From Ignavibacteria bacterium UBA5771 (lineage in GTDB: Bacteria > Bacteroidota > Ignavibacteria > Kapaibacteriales > UBA2268): 14,331 bases of DNA. The translations under genes were made by a program, and so were the position numbers. Under the pieces are notes generated by a model. The model saw nothing but the letters and a program-made list of their open reading frames with translations. It was not told the DNA's origin and searched no databases. The stretch lies in NCBI GenBank assembly GCA_002418685.1, contig DIEP01000086.1:1-14331 (forward strand), in the 5' to 3' direction. The stretch's first letter is position 1. Each line of letters opens with the position of its first letter. Of the stretch, positions 7,807 through 14,331 are shown piece after piece.

Positions 7807-10710
7807 TTAAAACTTTAAATCAATACCTAAAGAGTAATTAACCCCCATTATATCTTTTGCAACCTCAGTTTCCCCTTGCTTCCATATTGTTTTTGCATTC
7901 AATATATTTCGAGCAGAGAGCTTGACTTGAAAATTCTTGAGAAATTTTTGGGATATGGAAAAGTCAATCATATTTCGGGGCAATTCATATATGTGAGGAT
8001 CAGACATTGCATAAGCGTGGATATTAGCAACTTGGATTATCCTTTTCCCAAAAGTATTATATGCAAGATTAAATGAAGTTCCCCAATTTGGGTTGAAATA
8101 AAACAAGCCAAGATTCAGTGAATATGGAGATTGCCCCCACATCGAACGAGTATCTTTGAAATCGGTTTGTTTTACAGTGATTTCAGATTTAATGAGTGCG
8201 AGATTGAAATTAATCGAAAAATAATTGAATAAGTCTGCTATAAAACCTAAATTTTTCCTGGCTTCAAATTCCAACCCATAATTATATGCCTTGCCAAGTG
8301 CATTTGTGAATGTCCTTTGAGTTTCACTCGAAGTTGGTTGTATTGTTTCCTCAATTGCATGGTCAAAAATTTTGTAAAATGCGCTGACAGAGAAAACTTC
8401 TCCTGGAGCCGGAAACCATTCCCAACGTAAATCATAATTCTGAATTAAAGCTCGAATCAAGTTAGTATTTCCAACAACATCTGATTGATATGCAAAGTCA
8501 TAAAATGTAAAAGGGGCATATTCTCGCAATGATGGACGTGTCAATGTTTGGGTTGCTGATGCACGGAGATTTGTGCTCTTTGTTAACTCATACACAAGAT
8601 TAAACGATGGCAGAAAATCATTATATGTTTTATTCACATAAGTCGAATCAAAATATGTCGAATTTGATTCATTAAAGAATGGATAAAAACTTGATAGATT
8701 CTGCAAGCTATGTTCGAATCGCAAACCTGCAATAATCCTTAATTTCCGTCCGAAGACTTGCAAAGGGAAATCTGTCATTAAATATCCCGCATATAAGTCT
8801 TCCTTTGCTCGATATGAATCTATGTTTCTTGTGTCTTCACTTAATCCAAAACCATGCTCATAAAAGTTATTAGGATTAAATAATATCGAGGGGTTTAATT
8901 CCGCGATGTCATTAATATAATATTGGCTAGTAATAGATGGGTCAACATAATTTTTGACTTCATAACCCAATTCGGGATCATAATAAGTTTTTAAAATAGC
9001 AGGAGCTTCGACAATAGTAAAAGAGCGAACATTAAAGTCCCTTTTTTTATTTTCAAGATAAGTGCCTAATTTAAATGCGACGTTGCCAAAAGATATTTTA
9101 TAATCAAATCCACCCGAGAACGCATCCTCATCAAGGTTAGAGAAAAATCTACCTGCTTGAGTGCCACTTCCTTGCGGTAAATTATAGATATCGAGCCGAT
9201 ATGGCAATGTTGAATCATTTCTTGAATATCTGACTCGACGCAAATCAGGTTCAGCTCTAAGTGATTTTGAATATCCTGCTTTCCATTCCAGAACCGAATT
9301 GTTAAAGTTCAGCAAATGAGTGCCTTCAAGTTGTCCTGTGTACATAGTTTTTTGGATATAATCCATACTCATTTGAATCAATTGAGTTTCTTGCCTCCGA
9401 CCCATCAATTGAGTGACATTATAATCACTTGTATTATTAAAGATATTTTTGAAACTTATAGTATTCGCATCATTAATTTTATATGCTAAATTCAGAAGAC
9501 CACCCAAAGTTGTCGTAAATACATTTTCGATCCCATTGCCTTCGTATTCTTTATCTACACCATTGGAAAGCAGGAGCGCTCTTGAAAATGAATCATAAGA
9601 ATAGCCATTATTATAATTCATCGAAGCAGCAACACCAAAATCATTATCAAAAACATTAAAAATCCTCGAATAGGAGAATGAACCATTTAAATTCGGAAGA
9701 GCTGTCCTTCTATCAGGACTCCAAGTTGAACTATTAAAACCCTTGCCCATCTCCTTCCATTTGTCTATTGATTGCTGCTTTGCTGTTTCATCGCTTGCGC
9801 GCATATCAGTATAAAGGAATTTTTTCATTTCATCAGGGCTCGATGGTACTTGTTTCGGATAATCATAAAAACTCTTATCAAAACCAATCCAATCGGCATT
9901 TCCACCATTAAATGATGTAAACTTATTAGATTTTAAAGATATTTGGTCATTCAAACCTGTTGAGAAGTTAACAGAAAATCCATTAGAAGTTGGGAAATCA
10001 ACTGTATTAAGTTCCACAAGCCCACCAACAAAGTTCCCAGGTAAATCGGGAGTAAATGACTTCACAACATTTGCATTTTCGAGAAAATCTGATGGAAACA
10101 TATCGAATGCAAATGCTTTTTTATCAGGTTCAGTTGATGATAATGTTGATCCATTAAGAATTGTATTATTATAACGTTCGCTTGTCCCTCTGATGTAAAC
10201 AAATTTATCAGACATCAAAGTTACACCTGAAACTCGTTTCAACGATTGCCCCGCATCGCCATCAGGCAACCTTTTTATTTCTTGAATACTAATTCCATCG
10301 CTAACTTGGTCTGCATTTTTTCTTTGTAAAAGTATTGCTGATTCATTATCATTTATTCGTGTGGCTTCGATAATTATTTCTTTTCCTTGTTTAATTTCTT
10401 GTTCAAGCACTATGCTTATTGTAGCACTCTTATTGGGTTCCACCTTGACATCTGCAACATTTTTCGAGAGATACCCAACATATCTTGCTTGCAGTTTATA
10501 GGAACCCGCAGGCACATTTTTTATTCTGAATTCTCCCTTGACATCGCTATATCCTCCCAATTTTGTATCAAGAATAACTATCGTAGCTTTTGGTAGCGGT
10601 TCTCCCGTTTCAGAATCATAAACTTTTCCAGATATTGTACCAACCTCATTTGAAAATATTGGTAAAGAATATAATAATACTAAGAACATAACCATTAAAT
10701 TTCTTCTCAT
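7807..10710 (-). CDS. TonB-dependent outer-membrane receptor with N-terminal carboxypeptidase-regulatory-like domain
   Basis: Counting from the ATG at 10710, the protein has 967 residues. Order: signal peptide (about 1-20; RRN then a hydrophobic run ending PIFS); a carboxypeptidase-regulatory-like beta domain (about 25-103; GKVYDSETGEPLPKA and FRIKNVPAGSYKLQARYVGY); a TonB-box-like segment, EIIIEATR (111-118); a plug domain (about 120-245) with SLKRVSGV, YIRGTSERYNN and DLPGNFVGGLVELNT; then a long beta-barrel rich in aromatic residues that ends in the terminal phenylalanine expected of outer-membrane barrels. It imports a scarce solute using TonB energy; the substrate is not evident. No SusD-like lipoprotein is adjacent, so a glycan SusCD system is not supported. 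A GTG two codons upstream (10716) is possible, but ATG gives the more standard signal peptide. A sigma-70-like promoter candidate lies just upstream. The T9SS protein gene follows 39 bp downstream. Confidence 0.92.
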   Translation of the reverse strand: MRRNLMVMFLVLLYSLPIFSNEVGTISGKVYDSETGEPLPKATIVILDTKLGGYSDVKGEFRIKNVPAGSYKLQARYVGYLSKNVADVKVEPNKSATISIVLEQEIKQGKEIIIEATRINDNESAILLQRKNADQVSDGISIQEIKRLPDGDAGQSLKRVSGVTLMSDKFVYIRGTSERYNNTILNGSTLSSTEPDKKAFAFDMFPSDFLENANVVKSFTPDLPGNFVGGLVELNTVDFPTSNGFSVNFSTGLNDQISLKSNKFTSFNGGNADWIGFDKSFYDYPKQVPSSPDEMKKFLYTDMRASDETAKQQSIDKWKEMGKGFNSSTWSPDRRTALPNLNGSFSYSRIFNVFDNDFGVAASMNYNNGYSYDSFSRALLLSNGVDKEYEGNGIENVFTTTLGGLLNLAYKINDANTISFKNIFNNTSDYNVTQLMGRRQETQLIQMSMDYIQKTMYTGQLEGTHLLNFNNSVLEWKAGYSKSLRAEPDLRRVRYSRNDSTLPYRLDIYNLPQGSGTQAGRFFSNLDEDAFSGGFDYKISFGNVAFKLGTYLENKKRDFNVRSFTIVEAPAILKTYYDPELGYEVKNYVDPSITSQYYINDIAELNPSILFNPNNFYEHGFGLSEDTRNIDSYRAKEDLYAGYLMTDFPLQVFGRKLRIIAGLRFEHSLQNLSSFYPFFNESNSTYFDSTYVNKTYNDFLPSFNLVYELTKSTNLRASATQTLTRPSLREYAPFTFYDFAYQSDVVGNTNLIRALIQNYDLRWEWFPAPGEVFSVSAFYKIFDHAIEETIQPTSSETQRTFTNALGKAYNYGLEFEARKNLGFIADLFNYFSINFNLALIKSEITVKQTDFKDTRSMWGQSPYSLNLGLFYFNPNWGTSFNLAYNTFGKRIIQVANIHAYAMSDPHIYELPRNMIDFSISQKFLKNFQVKLSARNILNAKTIWKQGETEVAKDIMGVNYSLGIDLKF

Positions 10711-10731
10711 TTTCACTTTTCTTTTTTTTAG

Positions 10732-10760
10732 ATATTACAAATTTCAGGAATGAATGTTAA
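10732..10760 (-). promoter_or_regulatory. Candidate promoter of the TonB receptor / T9SS protein operon
   Basis: On the minus strand, TTAACA (complement of 10755-10760) and TAATAT (complement of 10732-10737) are separated by exactly 17 bp, close to the sigma-70 consensus. Transcription would begin near 10725, leaving about 15 nt before the ATG at 10710. The leader AGAAAAGTGAAA gives only a weak ribosome-binding site. This is a pattern match only, and the lineage may use a different promoter consensus. Confidence 0.4.
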
Positions 10761-10827
10761 AATACAGTTTATGATGTGTGAAGATATGTGAAGTATATGT
10801 TAAGGAAAATTAATAAAATATCTAAGT

Positions 10828-11046
10828 TTATTTTAATATAGCTTTTAAAATTGATAACATCTCTAATTGGAATACAACTGGACTTCTTTGAAAAGTTTCA
10901 ATAGCATTTATCAAAAAATCAGAACCAAGTAATTTCAAGAGAAGCAAGAAATCCCGCTAACATTGATGTGCAAGGGCTTCTATATTCCCCACTGCGTTTG
11001 GAATGAATAGAACATCCTGATAAATGATATAAATATTTGTATACAT
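10828..11046 (-). pseudogene. Possible decayed short gene split by one TAG
   Basis: On the minus strand an ATG at 11044-11046 starts 29 codons ending at TAG (10957-10959). The same frame then continues for 42 codons to TAA (10828-10830). Read through, the peptide has a sensible residue mix: IPNAVGNIEALAHQC before the TAG, then RDFLLLLKLLGSDFLINAIE and FQRSPVVFQLEMLSILKAILK. There is no good ribosome-binding site at the ATG. The family is not recognised. It may be a remnant of a longer gene, part of a dispersed repeat, or a chance open frame; the one-nucleotide-shifted frame is also open for part of this stretch, which weakens the coding argument. Confidence 0.25.
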
Positions 11047-11048
11047 TA

Positions 11049-11072
11049 TTATATACTTAATTATATACTTAA
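11049..11072. repeat. Two tandem copies of a 12-bp AT-rich unit
   Basis: TTATATACTTAA occurs at 11049-11060 and again at 11061-11072 without a gap. It has only two copies and AT-rich content, so it could be replication slippage with no function. It lies immediately before the ATG of the interrupted minus-strand frame. Confidence 0.6.
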
Positions 11073-11221
11073 AAAGAGTAAATACGCGTTGCATTATGCT
11101 CAAGCAGTCTGATTTATGCATATTTTTGAATAAAAATAAGAATATCTGCCTATCTTATTTCCCGTTATGGAACTACTAATGTTGAGCCGCCAAATATATA
11201 TAAATATTTTTAGTTAATCGC

Positions 11222-11262
11222 AAAAAAAAACCTCCCGAAAGTTCCAAACCTTCGGAAGGTTT
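11222..11262 (-). terminator. Intrinsic terminator of the accB-accC-gcvH operon
   Basis: On the minus strand AAACCTTCCGAA pairs with TTCGGGAGGTTT (11 pairs, one A-C mismatch) around a short loop and is followed directly by a run of T residues (complement of 11222-11230). It begins about 30 bp after the gcvH stop codon, marking the 3' end of this transcription unit. Confidence 0.92.
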
Positions 11263-11291
11263 ATCAAATTGTCAATTAAAATAGGAACGAA

Positions 11292-11669
11292 TTATTCGAT
11301 GATTCCTGCATAACCAGCGGGGTCAAGCAATTCGTTGATTTCTGCGGGATTCGATATTTCAATTTTAAGAATCCACCCTTCGTTGTATGGATCTTTATTG
11401 ATTATTTCAGGGGAATCATTGAGTTTGCGATTCACTTCAATCACTTTGCCCGAGACGGGTGCAAGGATTTCGGAAACTGTTTTGACAGCTTCGATTGTTC
11501 CGCAGCTTTCGCCTTTCTTGATTTCAGAAATATCTTCTGGAATATCAAGGTAGACTATATCTCCAAGTTCACCTTGTGCATAATCTGTGACGCCTATGAG
11601 TCCGATGTTGCCATCAACTTTCAACCATTCGTGGTCGTGTGTGTAATGTAAATTTTCAGGAATGTTCAT
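11292..11669 (-). CDS. gcvH: Glycine cleavage system H protein
   Basis: This 125-residue protein carries the aminomethyl group of glycine on a lipoyl arm between the P, T and L proteins of the glycine cleavage complex. The lipoylated lysine is K63, in the conserved context GTIEAVKTVSEILAPVSG. The family start HYTHDHEWLKV (8-18), the GVTDYAQGELGDIVY segment (26-40) and the tail NEGWILKIE are all present, and length is normal. A GGAG site lies seven bases before the ATG. It follows accC by 30 bp on the same strand and ends about 30 bp before a strong terminator, so it is probably the last gene of the accBC unit. No gcvT or gcvP is in view, so the partners are encoded elsewhere. No glycine riboswitch fits in the 30-bp gap. 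Confidence 0.97.
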   Translation of the reverse strand: MNIPENLHYTHDHEWLKVDGNIGLIGVTDYAQGELGDIVYLDIPEDISEIKKGESCGTIEAVKTVSEILAPVSGKVIEVNRKLNDSPEIINKDPYNEGWILKIEISNPAEINELLDPAGYAGIIE

Positions 11670-11699
11670 TTTTTTATCTCCAATATTAATATTTATAAT

Positions 11700-13043
11700 T
11701 TATAGATCTTGCCAATTAATTCTTTCAAGATATTTCGTATCGATCTTTCCCGCAAGGAAGTCAGGATTCTCAAGCATTTTTTGATGGAATGGAATTGTAG
11801 TTTTCACTCCTTCGATTACCATTTCAGCGAGTGCTTGCTTCATTTTTGCAATTGCCTGATCGCGAGTGCGTCCGTAAGTAATCAATTTTGCAATCAGTGA
11901 GTCATAATTAGGTGGAATAATATATCCTTGATATAGATGGGAATCCACCCTAACCCCAAAGCCACCGGGGAAATGCAATCCTTCAATTTTGCCAGGTGAT
12001 GGTCGCCAATCCTTATAAGGGTCTTCGGCGTTGATTCTGCATTCAATTGCATAATAAAGTGGAGGCTGCTCTTTGAATGACAAATGCTCTCCCGCAGCAA
12101 CTTTGATTTGCTCGGCTACCAAGTCATACTTCAGTGATTCCTCAGTAATTGGATGCTCCACCTGAATTCGAGTATTCATTTCCATAAAGTAAAAATTTCC
12201 ATCGGGATCGAGGAGATATTCAATTGTTCCAGGTCCAACATATTTTACAGCTTTTGCACCGTTTGAGGAAATTTTACCCATTCTTTCTCTAAGCTCTTGA
12301 TTAACAGCAAGAGAAGGCGTTTCCTCAATCAATTTTTGATTACGACGTTGCAGAGAGCATTCACGCTCATTCAAATAAACAGTATTACCGTGTTTATCTG
12401 CAAAAACTTGGATTTCGATATGTTTCGCCATTGGAACGACTTTTTCCAAATATAAATCAGGATTTCCAAAGAAAGCAAGGGCTTCGCTTTGCGTCACGTC
12501 GTAGTAATGTTCAAGTTCTGCTCTATTCTTAATAAGCCTCATACCTTTACCACCGCCACCTGCAACTGCTTTTAGCATAATAGGGTAGCTTATTTCATCG
12601 GCAATTTTAATTGCTTCATCAAGATTTTTTAGGAGTCCATCGCTACCTGGGACTACGGGAACACCTGCATTTTTCATAGTTGCTTTGGCAATTGCTTTGT
12701 CTCCCATTAGCCGAATGGCATTCGGTGGAGGTCCAATAAAAGTAATAAAGTGGTCAGCACATATTTCAGCGAAAAATTGATTTTCAGCAAGGAAGCCATA
12801 TCCGGGGTGAATAGCATCGCTATGAGTTATATTTGCAGCAGAAATTATTGCAGGAATATTCAGATAGCTTTGTGCGGCAGGTGCAGGTCCAATGCAGACT
12901 GCTTCATCAGCAAATCGCACGTGCAACGAATATTTATCGGCTTCGGAATAAACTGCAACTGTCTTAATTCCAAGTTCTTTTGCTGCACGGATAATCCTGA
13001 GTGCAATTTCACCTCGATTCGCAATTAGTATTTTGTTGAACAT
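11700..13043 (-). CDS. accC: Biotin carboxylase subunit of acetyl-CoA carboxylase
   Basis: Using the ATG at 13043 the protein has 447 residues, close to E. coli AccC (449), and begins with the family's usual MFNKILIANRGEIA. It carboxylates the biotin on AccB using ATP and bicarbonate, the first step of fatty-acid synthesis. The ATP-grasp domain shows K116 in GDK, K158 in MLKAV, the glycine loop AGGGGKGMR (161-169), H208, and the metal and catalytic set E288, N290, R292 in MEMNTRIQVEHP. The C-terminal domain has ECRINAEDP. An in-frame TTG at 13055, directly after the accB stop, would add four residues; the ATG is preferred by homology. Neither has a Shine-Dalgarno, so translation is probably coupled to accB, which ends 12 bp upstream of the ATG. 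Confidence 0.97.
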   Translation of the reverse strand: MFNKILIANRGEIALRIIRAAKELGIKTVAVYSEADKYSLHVRFADEAVCIGPAPAAQSYLNIPAIISAANITHSDAIHPGYGFLAENQFFAEICADHFITFIGPPPNAIRLMGDKAIAKATMKNAGVPVVPGSDGLLKNLDEAIKIADEISYPIMLKAVAGGGGKGMRLIKNRAELEHYYDVTQSEALAFFGNPDLYLEKVVPMAKHIEIQVFADKHGNTVYLNERECSLQRRNQKLIEETPSLAVNQELRERMGKISSNGAKAVKYVGPGTIEYLLDPDGNFYFMEMNTRIQVEHPITEESLKYDLVAEQIKVAAGEHLSFKEQPPLYYAIECRINAEDPYKDWRPSPGKIEGLHFPGGFGVRVDSHLYQGYIIPPNYDSLIAKLITYGRTRDQAIAKMKQALAEMVIEGVKTTIPFHQKMLENPDFLAGKIDTKYLERINWQDL

Positions 13044-13055
13044 ATAAGGAGCCAA

Positions 13056-13556
13056 TTAATCAGCACGAATTAAAAATAAGGTTTGCCCGTATTCAACAGG
13101 TGTGCCATTTTCGGCAACTATTTTCTCGATTGTTCCCGATACATCACTCTCAATTTCATTCATTAGTTTCATTGCCTCAATTATGCAAAGAGTTTGACCT
13201 TTTGAGATGTGCTGTCCAACTTCAACATAAGGATCGACATCGGGTGATGAAGCACGGTAAAATGTTCCAACCATTGGTGCTTTTTGTTCGAAGAACCCAG
13301 ATTGCAATTCATCTGTTTTTGGTATTATGGGAATCTTTTCTTCGGATAGTACTAAGTTTTTCTGCATTAGGAAATTTTGCACTTCTTCGCTTTGCTGAGG
13401 AAATTCAACACGATCTTGCAAAGAATTCGCGGACTTAATAGAATTGGCGGGTTTCCTCGAAAATTTTATTTTTGAGTCGCCTTCTTCTATTGTTAGATCG
13501 TCGAGTGAGCTATCATCGAATATCTTAACTAATTTACGTAAATAGTTTAAATCCAT
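13056..13556 (-). CDS. accB: Biotin carboxyl carrier protein of acetyl-CoA carboxylase
   Basis: The 166-residue protein carries the biotin arm that moves CO2 from AccC to the carboxyltransferase. The C-terminal biotinyl domain (about 92-166) contains K130 in IIEAMKLMNEIES, the biotinylation site, and the thumb-like loop FYRASSPDVDPYVEVGQ (99-115) typical of AccB. The N-terminal part (1-33; LRKLVKIFDDSSLDDLTIEE) is the usual AccB helix and strand region that contacts AccC. The linker (about 34-90) is rich in Ser, Gln, Lys and Glu rather than the Pro/Ala-rich linker of E. coli. No clear ribosome-binding site precedes the ATG. The gene starts 22 nt after the 3' end of a tRNA-Cys on the same strand and adjoins accC with a 12-bp gap, so tRNA, accB, accC and gcvH may share a transcript. 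Confidence 0.97.
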   Translation of the reverse strand: MDLNYLRKLVKIFDDSSLDDLTIEEGDSKIKFSRKPANSIKSANSLQDRVEFPQQSEEVQNFLMQKNLVLSEEKIPIIPKTDELQSGFFEQKAPMVGTFYRASSPDVDPYVEVGQHISKGQTLCIIEAMKLMNEIESDVSGTIEKIVAENGTPVEYGQTLFLIRAD

Positions 13557-13578
13557 ATTAAAAGATTTATATTGTAAG

Positions 13579-13649
13579 AGGTGTCGGCCGGACTCGAACC
13601 GGCGTTCACGGTTTTGCAGACCGTTGCCTAACCACTTGGCTACGACACC
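13579..13649 (-). tRNA. tRNA-Cys (anticodon GCA)
   Basis: The minus strand folds into a full cloverleaf of 71 nt. The acceptor stem is GGTGTCG with CGACACC; the D arm is GCC/GGC; the anticodon stem is ACGGT/ACCGT around the loop CTGCAAA, giving anticodon GCA; and the T arm is GCCGG-TTCGAGT-CCGGC. The discriminator base is U (complement of 13579), the identity base of bacterial tRNA-Cys. The 3' CCA is not encoded (the next bases read CTT), so it must be added after transcription. It lies 22 nt upstream of accB in the same direction. Confidence 0.97.
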
Positions 13650-13770
13650 AATAATTTTAAGAATACAAAATTAAACAAAATAAATGAATTTACAATTGAA
13701 ATGAGTTGCATAATATTACTTCCAAATGTCAAATAAAAGGTAGCTTTGCAACTACATTTTTTGATATTTC

Positions 13771-13798
13771 ATTATGAGCGAAGTGAAGCAATCATAAT
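13771..13798. repeat. Inverted repeat with dispersed-repeat-like core
   Basis: ATTATGA (13771-13777) and TCATAAT (13792-13798) are perfect complements around a 14-base loop. The core GCGAAGTGAAGCAATC (13778-13793) resembles, from memory, the widely scattered intergenic motif of the type GCGAAGCGAAGCAATC seen in AT-rich bacteria. It lies between the tRNA-Cys and the exporter gene. There is no T-run to make it a standard terminator. The rest of the 211-bp gap (13650-13860) shows no gene; a possible -10 box for the tRNA (TATTCT, complement of 13660-13665) is the only other signal noticed. Confidence 0.4.
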
Positions 13799-13860
13799 TG
13801 ATTAGTGATACTGCTCGAGATACACCGTAATAAGGGCAAAAATGAGTTTATAAAGGAATA

Positions 13861-14331
13861 TTAAAATATCGCTAATATATGGAGTATTTCTCGCCATGGC
13901 AAAAAGCGGAAAACTTGATAGCCAAGATATGTTCCAAAACTGAGGAAAGTAATACCTGTCAATTGGCGAAGACGCAACAAAAAGTTTTCGCTCAGTCGGT
14001 GCTTATTTGTGGATATTACATTAATTAATAAATATAGCCAAAGGAAATTACCAATTCCAAAACTCACACCAAAAATAATTTTATTGGATATGCTTAATGG
14101 GAAAATTTCCCATGCTGCAATCTGAAGAGTGACAAAGCCAAGTGAAGGTAAAAAAGAAGGATTTGCTAAATTGGAAAGTGCAAGTGCAATGCCTAAAAAG
14201 AAAGGTCCTCTATTTGATAATTTATCAAGAAATTTAATTTTAGGTTCAGCAGTGCTTAACGTTTCAGGTTTGGATTTTTCCTTTTTTTGGATTAAATTAT
14301 ATATTCCAAAAGCAATAAAAATGAGGACAAC
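13861..14331 (-). CDS. LysE/RhtB-type amino-acid exporter, C-terminal part (runs off right edge)
   Basis: A minus-strand frame is open from the right edge to TAA at 13861-13863, giving the last 156 residues of a membrane protein whose start lies outside the window. It begins with the end of one hydrophobic segment (LIFIAFGIYNLI) and a charged loop rich in Lys, Glu and Ser. Three more membrane segments follow: GPFFLGIALALSNLANPSFL, then about 23 residues from IIFGVSFGIGNFLWLYLLI, then GITFLSFGTYLGYQVF. The segment ending in ALSNLANP matches the Asn-Pro signature of LysE/RhtB exporters, and the pattern of R..R..TG..F..FGTYLG near the end is also typical. The family exports amino acids or similar small solutes at the inner membrane. 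The substrate cannot be told. It reads toward the tRNA-Cys across a 211-bp gap and is probably a separate unit. Confidence 0.75.
   Translation of the reverse strand, partial: VVLIFIAFGIYNLIQKKEKSKPETLSTAEPKIKFLDKLSNRGPFFLGIALALSNLANPSFLPSLGFVTLQIAAWEIFPLSISNKIIFGVSFGIGNFLWLYLLINVISTNKHRLSENFLLRLRQLTGITFLSFGTYLGYQVFRFLPWREILHILAIF

Larger units (their letters stand above)
10717..11221. other. Intergenic spacer between the receptor gene and the gcvH terminator
   Basis: About 500 bp without a convincing intact gene. From right to left it holds an AT-rich stretch, a two-copy 12-bp tandem repeat (11049-11072), a coding-like but interrupted minus-strand frame (10828-11046), and the candidate receptor promoter (10732-10760). 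The stretch at about 10860-11015 is less AT-rich than its flanks, which supports something once conserved there. I see no tRNA, riboswitch or CRISPR repeat. Confidence 0.6.

Noticed and set aside
7807..10710. SusC of a SusCD polysaccharide utilisation locus
   Set aside because: No SusD-like lipoprotein, glycoside hydrolase or sensor gene is nearby, and the receptor's plug wording is not clearly of SusC type.
10957..10959. TAG in the 10828-11046 frame as a recoded (pyrrolysine-type) codon
   Set aside because: No supporting gene or structure is in the window, the frame is short and unrecognised, and the real genes seen here end in TAA. Decay or chance is simpler.
11167..11217. 16-codon plus-strand frame starting MELLMLSRQ
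   Set aside because: It is very short, has no ribosome-binding site, and lies in an AT-rich spacer next to a terminator; nothing else supports it.
11670..11699. Glycine riboswitch upstream of gcvH
   Set aside because: The gap to accC is only 30 bp and holds just a ribosome-binding site; a glycine aptamer cannot fit.

Overview
The window looks like an AT-rich chromosomal segment from the Bacteroidota/Chlorobiota side of the FCB group. A Kapabacteria- or Ignavibacteria-like organism would fit, but I cannot place it more precisely. Three things point that way: a secreted protein with a C-terminal type IX secretion (Por) sorting domain, a TonB-dependent receptor that begins with a carboxypeptidase-regulatory-like domain, and a mitochondrial-type aconitase. 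Several genes also lack a clear Shine-Dalgarno sequence, which is common in that group.

Layout. At the left edge is the first 20 codons of a leftward gene (1-60). An AT-rich spacer follows with two strong hairpins (269-294 and 320-366) that look like dispersed intergenic repeats. Next are divergent polA (leftward, 520-3276) and aconitase (rightward, 3386-5665), sharing a 109-bp promoter region. A bidirectional hairpin terminator (5685-5720) separates aconitase from a convergent two-gene unit read leftward: a TonB-dependent receptor (7807-10710) followed 39 bp later by a secreted beta-helix-like T9SS protein (5743-7767). A 0.5-kb spacer (10717-11221) holds a candidate promoter for that unit, a short AT-rich tandem repeat, and a possible decayed short reading frame interrupted by one TAG. 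The right side is a leftward tRNA-Cys - accB - accC - gcvH series ending in a clear intrinsic terminator (11222-11262). A spacer with a repeat-like inverted repeat follows, and then the C-terminal part of a LysE-type exporter that runs off the right edge.

How the genes work together. Most are housekeeping: DNA polymerase I (repair and primer removal), aconitase (TCA cycle), AccB/AccC (first half-reaction of acetyl-CoA carboxylase) and GcvH (lipoyl carrier of glycine cleavage). The accessory part is the receptor/T9SS pair, which I infer to be a surface acquisition module of unknown substrate with no SusD-like partner in view. I see no CRISPR array, phage, insertion sequence or toxin-antitoxin module.

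The points most worth a second look are: the apparently dead 3'-5' exonuclease site of PolA; the composition break inside the T9SS gene, where the middle differs from both ends; the receptor/T9SS pair itself; the TAG-split frame at 10828-11046; and the tRNA-Cys lying only 22 nt upstream of accB.
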